NCBI RefSeq assembly: GCF_963378075.1
Contig: NZ_OY726394.1
Coordinates: 4,030,001 to 4,094,000, forward strand
Length of the DNA stretch: 64,000 nucleotides
Origin: Mycolicibacter sp. MU0083
GTDB lineage: Bacteria; Actinomycetota; Actinomycetes; Mycobacteriales; Mycobacteriaceae
Direction: 5' to 3'
The number at the start of each line of letters is the position of its first letter. Within the stretch, counting starts at the first letter, position 1. Position numbers and translations under genes: made by a program. Below, piece by piece: positions 47,029 through 56,086 of the stretch. The notes beneath the pieces were generated by a model that saw nothing but the letters and a program-made list of their open reading frames with translations, did not search any database and was not told where the DNA came from.

Positions 47029-48447
47029 ATGACAGGGAGTGCCGTCACCGACCGAGACACCGTCCTGCGGTGCCTGGAAACGATCGAGACCGCCTCGGCC
47101 CAGTTGGCGGGGTGCTGCTTCGACGGCTTCGACGCCGAGGAACTGCTGACGATCCTGGCCCGCCGGGAAAAACTCACCTGGCAGGCCCCGACCGTCGACC
47201 ACCGGATCCTGGCCCGACTGACCACCGAAGCCCACCCCGGCCCCCTGGGCGCCTGCTCACTGAGCCGCGACCTGACCGAACGCCTGCGCATCAGTCGCAC
47301 CGACGCCCGCCGACGCATCGCCGAAGCCGCCGACCTCGGACCCCGCACCGCGATGACCGGCGAACCCCTGCCACCCGTCCTGCCCGCCCTGGCCGCCGCC
47401 CAAGCCGCCGGCCACATCAGCCCCGAACACATCACCATCGCCCGCAAAGCCCACCACAAGATCCCGGCCACCACCCCAGCCACCAAACGCGACCAGGCCG
47501 ACGCCTACCTGGCCACCCTCGCCGCCGACTACGACCCCGAAACCTTCACCCGCTTCGCCAACCACCTCATCGCCGTCCTGACCGACGACACCGAATACAG
47601 CGACCACCACCGCCACACCCACCGCGGCCTGCGCCTGGGCCGCCAAGGCCCCGACGGCCTGAGCACCCTGACCGGAAAACTCACCCCCGAACTACGCGCA
47701 CACCTCGAACCCATCCTGGCCAAACTCGCCGCCCCCGGCATGGCCAACAGCGACGACGAACACCCCTGCGTGCACGGCACCCCCACCGAAGAACAGATCC
47801 ACAACGATCACCGCCGACCCGACCAACGCAACCACGACGCCCTCCTGGCCGCCGTCCGCGCCCTGCTGGCCTCCAAAGACCTCGGCCAACTCAACGGCCT
47901 GCCCGTCACCGTCATCGTCACCACCACACTCGCCGAAATCGAAGCGGCCACCGGCCACCCCACGCCTGAAACCACACCCATCACCGGCAAAGCCCACACC
48001 GCCGGCGACACCGTGCTACCCATGCGCGACCTGCTGCGCATGGCCGAACACGCCTACCACTACCTCGCCATCTTCGACGGCAACGGCCGCGCCCTATGGC
48101 TCGGCCGCACCAAACGCCTGGCCACCGCCGACCAACGCATCGTCCTGCACGCCCGCGACCGCGGCTGCACCAAACCCGGCTGCCCCGCCACCGGCTACCG
48201 CTGCCAAGCCCACCACCTCGACAACGACTGGGCCCACGGCGGACACACCGAAATCGACTCCCTCGCCCTCGCCTGCGGCCCCGACAACCGCACCGCCACC
48301 GACCAACACTGGACCACCCGACTCGGACCCACCGGCAAAGTCGAATGGATCCCCCCACCCCACCAAGACCACGGCCAACCCCGCACCAACCCCTACCACT
48401 TCATCGAAAACACCCAACCACCCGACAACTGGGGACTGGCGGGGTAA
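47029..48447 (+). CDS. 13E12-type DUF222/HNH endonuclease-domain protein
   Basis: The protein has 472 residues; ATG 47029 follows an SOS-like box directly, with an in-frame start 17 codons upstream as alternative. The DUF222 region (about residues 30-330) contains LSRDLTERLRISRTDARRRI. The HNH nuclease motif follows at about residues 380-425: RDRGCTKPGCPATGYRCQ, then HHLDNDWAHGGHTEIDS and N. These genes are multi-copy in mycobacteria and associated with mobile elements. Codon use is unusual, with many ACC/CCC/CAC codons giving C-rich strand composition, unlike the G-rich neighbours. No inverted repeats or attachment sites bordering it were seen. Activity is unproven. Confidence 0.88.
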   Translation: MTGSAVTDRDTVLRCLETIETASAQLAGCCFDGFDAEELLTILARREKLTWQAPTVDHRILARLTTEAHPGPLGACSLSRDLTERLRISRTDARRRIAEAADLGPRTAMTGEPLPPVLPALAAAQAAGHISPEHITIARKAHHKIPATTPATKRDQADAYLATLAADYDPETFTRFANHLIAVLTDDTEYSDHHRHTHRGLRLGRQGPDGLSTLTGKLTPELRAHLEPILAKLAAPGMANSDDEHPCVHGTPTEEQIHNDHRRPDQRNHDALLAAVRALLASKDLGQLNGLPVTVIVTTTLAEIEAATGHPTPETTPITGKAHTAGDTVLPMRDLLRMAEHAYHYLAIFDGNGRALWLGRTKRLATADQRIVLHARDRGCTKPGCPATGYRCQAHHLDNDWAHGGHTEIDSLALACGPDNRTATDQHWTTRLGPTGKVEWIPPPHQDHGQPRTNPYHFIENTQPPDNWGLAG

Positions 48448-48484
48448 CGGTGTGGCGGGTCAGGGCGGCGCGGGGCGAGCCGGC

Positions 48485-48835
48485 TCAGCGTGCGAGCGGC
48501 TTGTAGAACACCAGGCCGTTGCCCTTGTTGTCGTAGACCACGGCGCGGCGCTCGTGGGCGTCGTCGTAGGGCGCCTTGACGATTCCGCCGCCGCTGGCCT
48601 CGATGGCCTTCGCCGCGGCGTCGACGTCGTCGGTCTTGACCCCGACCACCACCTGGCCGTGGATCGGGTGGTCCACGGCGGTCGCCAGCGCCAGGGTCAC
48701 CGAGCCGCCGTCGAGCGCGGCGAAGTGGGCGCCGTCGCGGAACTTCAGTGGCATGCCCAGGGTTTCGCTGTAGAACTTGATCGACTCGTCCAGGTCGTCG
48801 GTGGACAAGACGATCATCCGGATGTCGTGGCTCAC
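48485..48835 (-). CDS. VOC-family (glyoxalase/bleomycin-resistance fold) protein
   Basis: The protein has 116 residues, one vicinal-oxygen-chelate unit with two beta-alpha-beta3 modules. Visible parts are MIVLSTDDLDESIKFYSETL and GMPLKFRDG in the first module, then VVGVKTDDVDAAAKAI and VVYDNKGNGLVFYK in the second. The metal-binding residues typical of glyoxalase I are not all evident, so an enzymatic activity cannot be assigned. It is convergent with the HNH gene and divergent from the hydrolase at 48895, with 59 bp between starts. Confidence 0.88.
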   Translation of the reverse strand: MSHDIRMIVLSTDDLDESIKFYSETLGMPLKFRDGAHFAALDGGSVTLALATAVDHPIHGQVVVGVKTDDVDAAAKAIEASGGGIVKAPYDDAHERRAVVYDNKGNGLVFYKPLAR

Positions 48836-48894
48836 GTGCTACCTCCTGTGGGTTCGATCTCGCCCCCAGGCTAAGCCCGCGATAGCGTTTACGG

Positions 48895-49830
48895 GTGGGT
48901 AAGCGAATCGCCGCTGTGGGCATCGCCGGGGTCCTGGTCTTACTGCTGGTGAACGCGGTGCTCACCGGCCGCGTCACCCGACCCGCCGAGCCGTTCGCCG
49001 ACGGACGGGTGCTGGAGTTGGCCGGGCCGGACCTGAACGTGCGCGAGTACGGCGCGGGCGGCGACCGTGCCGTGGTGCTGCTGCACGGCTACTCGGCGTC
49101 GATCCAGTGGTGGGAGCAGGTGGCGCCGGCGCTGGCCCGCACCAACCGGGTGATCGCCGTCGACCTGATCGGCCACGGCGGCTCGGAGTCCCCGAGCGAC
49201 ACGGATTCCTACAGCGCCGCCGCGCAGGCCGGCGCGGTGCGTCAGGCGCTGGACGCCCTGGGGGTGCGGCACGCGACGGTGGTGGGGCACTCGATGGGCG
49301 GGGTGGTGGCCGCGGCGCTGGCCGAGGGCTCCCCGGGCCTGGTCGAGCGCGTGGTGGTCGCCGACACCCCCGCCGGCGAGGGCATGGTCGCGATGCCGGC
49401 ACTGGGCAACGCGGCGTGCTGGCCGGTGCTGGGCGCCGCCCTGGACCGGGTGCGCCGCTTCGACGCCGTCGACCGGAGTTCGCTGCAGACCGGATTCGCC
49501 GCCGGCTTCCCGGTCCCGGAGTTGGCCTACCGGTCGCTGAAACGCATGACCCACAACGCATTGTGTGACGCACGGACCGCGGGCCGGATCAACGAGCAGC
49601 GGGAGGTCGCCGACCGGCTCGCCGGCCTGGGCAAGCCCGTGCTGGTGGTGTGGGGCGATGCGGACGTGCTGACCCCGACCGACAGGAACGTGGCGCGTTA
49701 TCGCACCGCGGGCCTACAGCCGGTGATCATCGCCGGGTCCGGGCACAGTCCCCAGGTGGAGAAGCCGGCGGAGTTCCTGGACGTGATCGCGCCGTTCGTC
49801 GCCGCGCAGCACCCGGCCCCGACGCATTAA
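48895..49830 (+). CDS. Membrane-anchored alpha/beta hydrolase
   Basis: The protein has 311 residues and starts at GTG 48895. A hydrophobic N-terminal segment (about residues 5-23) can anchor it to the membrane or act as a signal peptide. The hydrolase domain has the oxyanion HGYSAS block, nucleophile elbow GHSMGG (Ser133), the acid in GDADVLTPTD and the final His in GSGHSPQ. The lid region is short. The family includes esterases, lipases and C-C hydrolases; the substrate is not evident. The GNAT gene follows 9 nt downstream, so the two may be cotranscribed. Confidence 0.87.
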   Translation: MGKRIAAVGIAGVLVLLLVNAVLTGRVTRPAEPFADGRVLELAGPDLNVREYGAGGDRAVVLLHGYSASIQWWEQVAPALARTNRVIAVDLIGHGGSESPSDTDSYSAAAQAGAVRQALDALGVRHATVVGHSMGGVVAAALAEGSPGLVERVVVADTPAGEGMVAMPALGNAACWPVLGAALDRVRRFDAVDRSSLQTGFAAGFPVPELAYRSLKRMTHNALCDARTAGRINEQREVADRLAGLGKPVLVVWGDADVLTPTDRNVARYRTAGLQPVIIAGSGHSPQVEKPAEFLDVIAPFVAAQHPAPTH

Positions 49831-49839
49831 CCTAGCCGG

Positions 49840-50451
49840 ATGGGAATCGCCGCGCGGGCCGCGCAGAAATCGGACATCACCCCGCTCGCGGTGGCACTGG
49901 GGCGGGCGTTCTACGACGACCCGGTGTCGATGTGGATGCTTCCCGACGACGCCGACCGCACCGCGCAGTTGACCACGTACTTCGGCACCTCGACCCGGGT
50001 ACACCACCTGGCCGGCGGCGGAGTCGAGGTGGCCTACGACGGTCCGGTCGTCGGCGCCGCGGCGCTGTGGGATCCGCCGAACCGCTGGAAGCAGTCGATG
50101 TGGTCGCAGCTGCGGATGGTGCCGTCGCTGCTCCGGTCGTTCGGCTCGCAGTTGGCCAGGGGCCGTGCGCTCTCGGATCTGTTGGACGGCAACCATCCCG
50201 AGGAGCCGCACTGGTACCTGGCGGTCCTCGGCAGTGATCCGTCGGTGCGCGGGAAGGGTTTCGGCCAGGCCGTCATGCAGCCACGGCTGGATCGGTGCGA
50301 CGCCGAACTGTGCCCGGCCTACCTGGAGTCCAGCAAGGCCGAGAACGTGCCCTACTACGAGCGGTTCGGTTTCCGGGTGATCGGCGAGATCACCCTGCCC
50401 GGCGGCGGCCCCACCCTGTGGAAGATGTGGCGGGAACCGCAGCGCCCGTAG
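49840..50451 (+). CDS. GNAT-family N-acetyltransferase
   Basis: The protein has 203 residues and starts at ATG 49840. The acetyl-CoA-binding motif A is seen as LAVLGSDPSVRGKGFGQAVMQP, specifically the VRGKGFG loop, and motif B as ESSKAENVPYYERFGF. The N-terminal half has RAFYDDPVSMWMLPDD. Acceptor substrate is unknown. It follows the hydrolase closely and is convergent with the nitronate monooxygenase-like gene (13 nt between stops). Confidence 0.88.
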   Translation: MGIAARAAQKSDITPLAVALGRAFYDDPVSMWMLPDDADRTAQLTTYFGTSTRVHHLAGGGVEVAYDGPVVGAAALWDPPNRWKQSMWSQLRMVPSLLRSFGSQLARGRALSDLLDGNHPEEPHWYLAVLGSDPSVRGKGFGQAVMQPRLDRCDAELCPAYLESSKAENVPYYERFGFRVIGEITLPGGGPTLWKMWREPQRP

Positions 50452-50464
50452 GCCCTCGAACGAC

Positions 50465-51583
50465 TCAGTCGCGCACCGATCCGCCGAGCCGCTCGGCCGC
50501 GGCGAGGTAGTCCTGCACGAACTCGAACACCACGTCGCGGGCCGGCTTGACCTTGTTCATCAGGCCCACCCCCTGCCCGGCGAAGTAGGTGGACAGGGCC
50601 CGGGCGCCCGGATGCCCGGCGGCCGCGAGCTTGTCGATGCGGCGCAGGGTGGGCTCGGCGATCATGGACTGCAACGGCAGCGGCAGCGTCGGGTGCCCGG
50701 CCTCGTTGGGCCGCCACGCGTCGGTCCAGTCCGAGATCAACTGCCGCGCCGGTTTGCCGGTGCGCCCGGTGGAGCGGATGGTGTCGCGGGAGGTGGCCGC
50801 CAGCATCTTGGCAACGGTGTGCGGTTCGGTCTCGGCTTCCTCGGTGGTCAGCCAGACCGATCCGGTCCACGCGCCGGCGGCGCCCAGCGCGACGCAGGCC
50901 GCCATCTGCCGGCCGGTGACGATCCCGCCGGCGGCCAGCACCGGCACCGCGTCGTCGATGGCCTCGATGACTTCGGGGACGACCACCAGCGTGGAGACCT
51001 CGCCGCAGTGCCCGCCGGCCTCGGTGCCCTGCGCCACAATGAGATCCACCCCGGCCGCGACCTGCTTCAGGGCATGCTCTTTCGCGCCGACCAGTGCCGC
51101 GACCGGGATGCCGTGCTGCTTGCCGGCGGCGATCATGTAGTCCGGGGGCACGCCGAGCGCGTTGGCCATCATCTTGATCGGGTGCGCGACGGCGACCTCG
51201 AGCAGGCGCTCACCGTCGCCGCCGGCCAGCAGCGCCGAACCCACCCGGGGCTGCTCCTCGGGCTCGATGTCGTGGCGCGCCAACAACTCTGCGATGAAGG
51301 CCTTGAACTCGTCGGGGATCCGGTCGGAGAGCTGGCCGCGGGACAGGTTCTCCCCCTTGCCCTCGAATTTGGCGGGCACGATGATGTCGATGCCGTAGGG
51401 CCTGCCCTTGACCTGCTCGTCGATCCAGCTCAACTCCCGGTCGAGCTGTTCGGGGGTGTAGGCGGCGCCGCCGAGCACGCCGAAACCGCCGGCGTTGGTC
51501 ACCGCGGCCACCACGTCGCGGCAGTGACTGAAGGCGAAGAGCGGGAAGTCGATGCCGTACTGCTCGCAGATGGGGGTCTTCAC
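50465..51583 (-). CDS. Nitronate monooxygenase-like FMN enzyme
   Basis: The protein has 372 residues. The GTG at 51583 (VKTPICEQYGIDFPLF) is preferred, as family members begin with this pattern; the upstream open frame is non-conserved. The TIM-barrel family motifs are TNAGGFGVLGG near the N-terminus, AQGTEAGGHCGEV with the active-site His, and an LAAGGIVTGRQMAA phosphate-binding loop. The family (2-nitropropane dioxygenase) oxidises alkyl nitronates such as propionate-3-nitronate; some members are enoyl reductases. Detoxification is the usual inferred role. Confidence 0.87.
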   Translation of the reverse strand: MKTPICEQYGIDFPLFAFSHCRDVVAAVTNAGGFGVLGGAAYTPEQLDRELSWIDEQVKGRPYGIDIIVPAKFEGKGENLSRGQLSDRIPDEFKAFIAELLARHDIEPEEQPRVGSALLAGGDGERLLEVAVAHPIKMMANALGVPPDYMIAAGKQHGIPVAALVGAKEHALKQVAAGVDLIVAQGTEAGGHCGEVSTLVVVPEVIEAIDDAVPVLAAGGIVTGRQMAACVALGAAGAWTGSVWLTTEEAETEPHTVAKMLAATSRDTIRSTGRTGKPARQLISDWTDAWRPNEAGHPTLPLPLQSMIAEPTLRRIDKLAAAGHPGARALSTYFAGQGVGLMNKVKPARDVVFEFVQDYLAAAERLGGSVRD

Positions 51584-51643
51584 GGTCGCACCGCTCCTTC
51601 GTCGAAGAACTGCCGGGACGCCAGCGCGGCCCGAAAACGACGA

Positions 51644-51671
51644 TGCCGCCGAGTCATCCGACCCGGCGGCA
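51644..51671 (-). terminator. Terminator hairpin after the phosphatase paralogues
   Basis: TGCCGCCG and CGGCGGCA form a perfect 8-bp stem around a 12-nt loop, 18 nt after the stop at 51690. On the minus strand the stem is followed by TCGTCGTTTTC, so it resembles an intrinsic terminator. Confidence 0.65.
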
Positions 51672-51689
51672 CCGTCACACGCTGATCTG

Positions 51690-53069
51690 TCAGCCCAGCA
51701 GGGCGTCGAGGTCGAGGGACTCCAGCGGAGTGAACTCCGAGCCGCCCGGGACCTCCAGCGGCGGGTCGGTCGGCGCGATGGTGCCGGCACCGGTCAGGTA
51801 GCCGACTCCGCGGGCGATCTCCTGGAGCACATCGACCGTGATGCCGCCGAAGAAGTCGTTGACCTGGATGCCGAACGCGGCCAGATCGCTGATCAAGAAG
51901 ATGTCCTTGTCGACGAGCCCCTGCAGCAGGTCGTCGATCTGGGTGACCACGCCGTTGACCAGGTACGGGATGGTGGCGACAACGGTGCGGATGCCCAGGG
52001 CGATGTCATTGCCGATGTTCGGGTAGCCGTACATCGCGATCGCCGAGAGCAGCGCCTGCTCGAGATTGTCGGGCCGGACGAGGCTGTCGACGATCGCCGG
52101 GTCGCTGAACATCGGGGCGCCGTCGAAGTCGGAGCGCATCGGTGCACCGAACAGGGCCAGGATGGTGGGCGTGATGTCGGCGATGGAGTAGTTCAGGTTC
52201 TGCGTGCCGTCGTTGGTGTGGTCACCGGCCTGGTCGAAGATCACGAACTGCGACGTCTCGTTGGGCGACTGGAAGCCGTGCCCGAAGCCCACTGACTGCT
52301 GGTGGCCGTGGTCGGTGGTGATGATCACCGACCACTCGTCACCGGTGGCCTGCTCGGCCTGGGCCACCGCGGCCAGGATCGCCTGGATGTTGGCCGCGAC
52401 GTTGATGACGGCCTGCTCGTACTCTTCCGACCCACCGCCGAACTCGTGTCCGGCCTCGTCGACCTGCACCTGATAGGAGAACATGAAGGTGTCGATGTTG
52501 GGGTTCTCGGTGGTGGCCAGGATCTGGGAGATGGTCTCGAGGGTGACCGCGTGGTCCGTTTCGGCCCAAGTGCCCTGTTCGGGGATGAACAGGTTGTTGT
52601 CGGCGCCCTGGCTGCCCGCGGCGCCGATGTCGTTGATGAAGTCCCAGTCGGCGATCACCGTGGTTTCGATGTTCGAGTCGTGGTTCTCGAGCAGGTTGAA
52701 CACCGTCGGCCACTTGTCATAGGGCTGCGGGTAGAACACGTTGTTGATCACGCCGTGCTTGTCGTCCCACACCCCGGTCAGGATGGTCGACCAGGAGGGA
52801 CCGGAGATCGTGGTGTGGTTGACCTCGGTGGCGGCGCCGGTGATGCCCTGGTCCATGGCGGTCTTGAAGCCGCTGTCCTCGTTGTAGGCGTACTCGAGGA
52901 TCTTCGACAGGTTGGTGCCGTCGGTGCCGATCAGCAGCACATGCTCGGCGGCCAGCAACCAATCGGCGGTGGTGGCGGACAGTCCGGCCGGTGCTGCGAC
53001 CGCGGCGCCGGTGCCGGCGACCAGACCTGCGACGACTGCTCCGGTGAGGTACTTCTTGATTGTTGTCAC
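51690..53069 (-). CDS. Secreted alkaline phosphatase-superfamily protein, paralogue 1
   Basis: The protein has 459 residues. I chose GTG 53069 (TTIKKYLTGAVVAGL), which aligns with the starts of paralogues 2 and 3. A signal peptide with no lipobox covers residues 1-30. Type I phosphodiesterase/nucleotide pyrophosphatase motifs are GTDGT (Asp50), ISGPSW with Ser89 at the nucleophile position usually held by Thr, VDEAGHEF, ITTDHGHQ and GHGFQSPNE. The DHAGH motif of paralogues 2 and 3 is DEAGH here, so one metal ligand is changed. The end is PGGSEFT and LDLDALLG, shared by all three. It has its own promoter at 53112-53137. Substrate unknown; an extracytoplasmic phospho- or sulfoester hydrolase is likely. 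Confidence 0.82.
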   Translation of the reverse strand: MTTIKKYLTGAVVAGLVAGTGAAVAAPAGLSATTADWLLAAEHVLLIGTDGTNLSKILEYAYNEDSGFKTAMDQGITGAATEVNHTTISGPSWSTILTGVWDDKHGVINNVFYPQPYDKWPTVFNLLENHDSNIETTVIADWDFINDIGAAGSQGADNNLFIPEQGTWAETDHAVTLETISQILATTENPNIDTFMFSYQVQVDEAGHEFGGGSEEYEQAVINVAANIQAILAAVAQAEQATGDEWSVIITTDHGHQQSVGFGHGFQSPNETSQFVIFDQAGDHTNDGTQNLNYSIADITPTILALFGAPMRSDFDGAPMFSDPAIVDSLVRPDNLEQALLSAIAMYGYPNIGNDIALGIRTVVATIPYLVNGVVTQIDDLLQGLVDKDIFLISDLAAFGIQVNDFFGGITVDVLQEIARGVGYLTGAGTIAPTDPPLEVPGGSEFTPLESLDLDALLG

Positions 53070-53111
53070 GATCGGATTCCCTCGTCGAAGTTGCGCAGGA
53101 CAATTGGGAAT

Positions 53112-53137
53112 AAGGCTAGCAGTCACCCAGCGAAAAC
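53112..53137 (-). promoter_or_regulatory. Conserved promoter-like block upstream of paralogue 1
   Basis: The minus strand reads GTTTTCGCTGGG, then TGACTGCTAGCCTT. The same block, with small changes, lies upstream of paralogue 3 (56087-56112). TGCTAGCCT resembles an extended -10 element. Confidence 0.5.
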
Positions 53138-53191
53138 TTAGTTTTGCGGACAAATCCGCTTATCTGTGCAGTGCGTAACTGAGGAGCGCTA

Positions 53192-54613
53192 TCAGCTCAG
53201 CAGCGCGTCGATGTCCAGCAGCGGCACGTCCTGGTCGCCGAAGTCGGGCACGGTGAACTCCGCGCCGCCCGGCAGCGGCAGCGGATCGTCGTTCGGGGCG
53301 ATCACTCCGGCACCGGTCAGGTAGGCGATCGCCCGGCCCACCTCGGTGGCCACGTCGGCCACCACCGGACCCACCGTGTTGAGCACCCACTGGACGCCTT
53401 CGGCCAGATCGCTGATCAGGAAGATGTCCTTGTCCACGATCGTCTGCAGGTAGTCGATGATGGGCGGCAGCAGGTAGCTCCCGATGAAGAAGCCGGCACC
53501 ACCGGCCAGCGCCCGGATGCTCAGCGCGATGTCGGTGCCGATGTTCGGGTAGCCGTAGCTGTCGATGGCATCGGTCAGCGCCTGCTTGAGATCGTCGGGG
53601 AAGACGGTGCTGTTCAGGATCTCCGGGTCGAGCTGCATCGGGGTGCCGTCGAAGTCCGACCGCATCGGGATCCCGAAGGCCTGCAGGATGGTCGGCGTGA
53701 TGTCGACGGTCTGATAGCTCAGGTTCTGCGCGCCGTTCTGCGCCTCGTTGCCGGCCAGCGAGAACATGATGAAGCTCGACGTCTCGTTGGGCGACTGGAA
53801 GCCGTGACCCAGGCTGAAACCGGGCAGCGTCACGGTCTGGTGGTGACCGTGATCGGTGACCGCGATGATGGTCCATTTGTCGCCGGTGGCCGCCTCGGCC
53901 TGCTCCACCGCCTCGAGGATCTGCCGGAAGTTGTCCCCGACGTTGATGACCGCGTCCCGGTACTCCTCCGACCCGCCGCTGAACGAGTGTCCGGCATGGT
54001 CGACCTGGGACTGGTAGGAGAACATGAACGTGTCGAGGTTCGGGTTCTGCGTGGTCGCCAAGATCCGGGAGATGGTCTCTGCGGTGACCAGGGCGTCCAT
54101 CTCCTCCGAGGTCGCCCCACCGGAGATCCCGACGATGTGGTCGGCGGGGTAGCCGCCGGTGGAGGCCATCTCGGTGAACAGGCCGCGACCGGAGATCACC
54201 GTGGTGTCGACCTCGGGCTTGTGGTACTCGATCAGGTTGAACACCGACGGCCAGGTCGTATACGGCTCGGGCCGGTAGACGTTGCTGACCACCCCGTGCT
54301 TGTCGTCCCACACCCCGGTCAGGATCGTCGACCAGGACGGGGTGGACATGGTCTGGTGGCCGACGATGGAGGTGGCCGCGGTGACACCGCGGTCCATCAG
54401 CATCTTGAAGCCGCTGTCGTCGTCGTAGGCGTACTCGAGGATCTTGTCCAGGTTGGTGCCGTCGGTGCCGAGCAGCAGCACATGCTCGGCGGCCAGCATC
54501 CACTCGGCGGTCACCGCCGACAACGCCACCGGGGAGGTTCCGACCGCGGCGCCGGTCCCGGCCACCAGACCGGCGACCGCTGCGCCGCACAGAAACTTCT
54601 TGACTGTTGTCAC
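53192..54613 (-). CDS. Secreted alkaline phosphatase-superfamily protein, paralogue 2
   Basis: The protein has 473 residues with GTG 54613 (TTVKKFLCGAAVAGLVAG). A signal peptide is followed by GTDGT (Asp51), MSTPSWSTILTG with Ser90 as nucleophile candidate, SQVDHAGHSFSGGSEEY, VTDHGHHQT and SLGHGFQSPNE. These supply the two-metal ligands of the alkaline phosphatase superfamily. The C-terminal 100 residues are an Ile/Asp-rich domain (LQTIVDKDIFLISDLAEG), then PLPLPGGAEFT and LLDIDALLS. It begins 29 nt after paralogue 3 and probably shares its transcript. Extracytoplasmic phosphodiesterase activity is the best guess. Confidence 0.85.
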   Translation of the reverse strand: MTTVKKFLCGAAVAGLVAGTGAAVGTSPVALSAVTAEWMLAAEHVLLLGTDGTNLDKILEYAYDDDSGFKMLMDRGVTAATSIVGHQTMSTPSWSTILTGVWDDKHGVVSNVYRPEPYTTWPSVFNLIEYHKPEVDTTVISGRGLFTEMASTGGYPADHIVGISGGATSEEMDALVTAETISRILATTQNPNLDTFMFSYQSQVDHAGHSFSGGSEEYRDAVINVGDNFRQILEAVEQAEAATGDKWTIIAVTDHGHHQTVTLPGFSLGHGFQSPNETSSFIMFSLAGNEAQNGAQNLSYQTVDITPTILQAFGIPMRSDFDGTPMQLDPEILNSTVFPDDLKQALTDAIDSYGYPNIGTDIALSIRALAGGAGFFIGSYLLPPIIDYLQTIVDKDIFLISDLAEGVQWVLNTVGPVVADVATEVGRAIAYLTGAGVIAPNDDPLPLPGGAEFTVPDFGDQDVPLLDIDALLS

Positions 54614-54642
54614 GATCGGACTCCCTTGCCGCGGTAAGCGGA

Positions 54643-56043
54643 TCAGCCCAGCAGAGCCGCGACGTCGAGCAGCTCGGGCAGCTCGGTGAACTCGGCGCCA
54701 CCCGGCAGCGGCAGCGGGTCGTCCGTCGGTGCGATGACACCCGACCCCAGCAGGTGCGCGACTCCCATGGCCACCGCATTGGTGACGTCGACCGACAGGC
54801 CGCCGAAGAAGCCGTTGATCTGCTGGGCGACCTCGGCCAGATCGCTGACCAGGAAGATGTCCTCGTCGACGACCGACTGGAGGTAGCCGTCGATCATCGT
54901 CATGAACTTGTCGATGAAGTACGGCACGGACCCGAACACCGTCCGGATCCCCAGCGTGATGTCGTTGCCGATATTGGGGTAGCCGAACATCGCGATCGCC
55001 GCGCGCAGCGCCTGTTCGGGATCGGTGGGCGTGATGTGGCTGTCCAGGACGGTCGGGTCGTCGGTCAGCGAGACACCGTCGAAGTCCGAGCGCAACGGGA
55101 CGCCGAACAGCGACAGGATGGTCGGCGTGATGTCGACCGTGGAGTAGTGCAGGTTCTGACCGCCGTCGGAGGCGTCCTGGCCGGCCTGGTCGAAGATCAC
55201 GAACGACGTCGTCTCATTGGGCGACTGGAAGCCGTGGCCGATGCTCAGACCGGGCAGGGTCGGTGACTCCTGGTGTCCGTGGTCGGTGGTGACGATCACC
55301 GACCAGTCATCGCCGGTGATGGCCTGCACCGAGGCGATCGCGGCCAGGATCTGTTGGAGGTTGGCCCCGAGGTTGATGATCGACTGCATGTACTCCTCCG
55401 ACCCGCCGGCGAACTCGTGCCCGGCGTGGTCGGCTTGGGACTGGTAGGAGAACAGGAAACTCGAAACGTCGTCGGGGTTGTCGGCGGTGGCCAGGATCTG
55501 CTCGATGGTCAGTGCGGTGACCATCTCGTCGGAGTCGGCCGGGCTGTCGCCGGGGCCGACGGCGATGTTGTTGTCGACCGGGTAGCTCCCGGCGTCGGCC
55601 AACTCGTTGAGGTACGCCCAGTTGCTGATGATCGTGGTGTCGATCTCGGGCTTGTGGTACTCGATCTGGTTGAACACCGTCGGCCAGGCGTTGTACGGCT
55701 CGGGCCGGAACACGTTGTTGAAGACCCCGTGCTTGTCGTCCCATACACCGGTGAGCACCGTCGACCACGACGGCCCGGACAGCGTGGTGTGGTCGACCAG
55801 ACTGGTGGCGCCGGTGATGCCCTGCTCCATCGCCGTCTTGAAGCCGCTGTCGTCGTCGTAGGCGTATTCCAGAACCTTCGACAGGGTCACGCCGTCCAAG
55901 CCGATCAGCAGCACGTGCTCGGCGGCCAGCAGCACGTCGGCGGTCAGGGCCGACGGCCCGGCCTGGGTCCCGACGGCGGCACCGGTCCCGGCGACCAGGC
56001 CCGCGACGGCCGCACTGCACAGAAACTGCTTGACTGTTGCCAC
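54643..56043 (-). CDS. Secreted alkaline phosphatase-superfamily protein, paralogue 3
   Basis: The protein has 466 residues; GTG 56043 (ATVKQFLCSAAVAGLVAG) is preceded by the promoter-like block at 56087-56112. The first metal motif is GLDGV (Asp50), the nucleophile region is LSGPSWSTVLTG (Ser89), and SQADHAGHEFAGGSEEY, VTTDHGHQ and GHGFQSPNE supply the other ligands. The C-terminal domain contains LQSVVDEDIFLVSDLAEV and ends PLPLPGGAEFT, then LLDVAALLG. It is first of the two-gene unit 3-2. As with its paralogues, secretion by the general pathway is likely and the substrate is not known. Confidence 0.85.
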   Translation of the reverse strand: MATVKQFLCSAAVAGLVAGTGAAVGTQAGPSALTADVLLAAEHVLLIGLDGVTLSKVLEYAYDDDSGFKTAMEQGITGATSLVDHTTLSGPSWSTVLTGVWDDKHGVFNNVFRPEPYNAWPTVFNQIEYHKPEIDTTIISNWAYLNELADAGSYPVDNNIAVGPGDSPADSDEMVTALTIEQILATADNPDDVSSFLFSYQSQADHAGHEFAGGSEEYMQSIINLGANLQQILAAIASVQAITGDDWSVIVTTDHGHQESPTLPGLSIGHGFQSPNETTSFVIFDQAGQDASDGGQNLHYSTVDITPTILSLFGVPLRSDFDGVSLTDDPTVLDSHITPTDPEQALRAAIAMFGYPNIGNDITLGIRTVFGSVPYFIDKFMTMIDGYLQSVVDEDIFLVSDLAEVAQQINGFFGGLSVDVTNAVAMGVAHLLGSGVIAPTDDPLPLPGGAEFTELPELLDVAALLG

Positions 56044-56086
56044 GATCGAAATTCCTTACCGAAGATCCCCGAATCAATCCCGGCGA

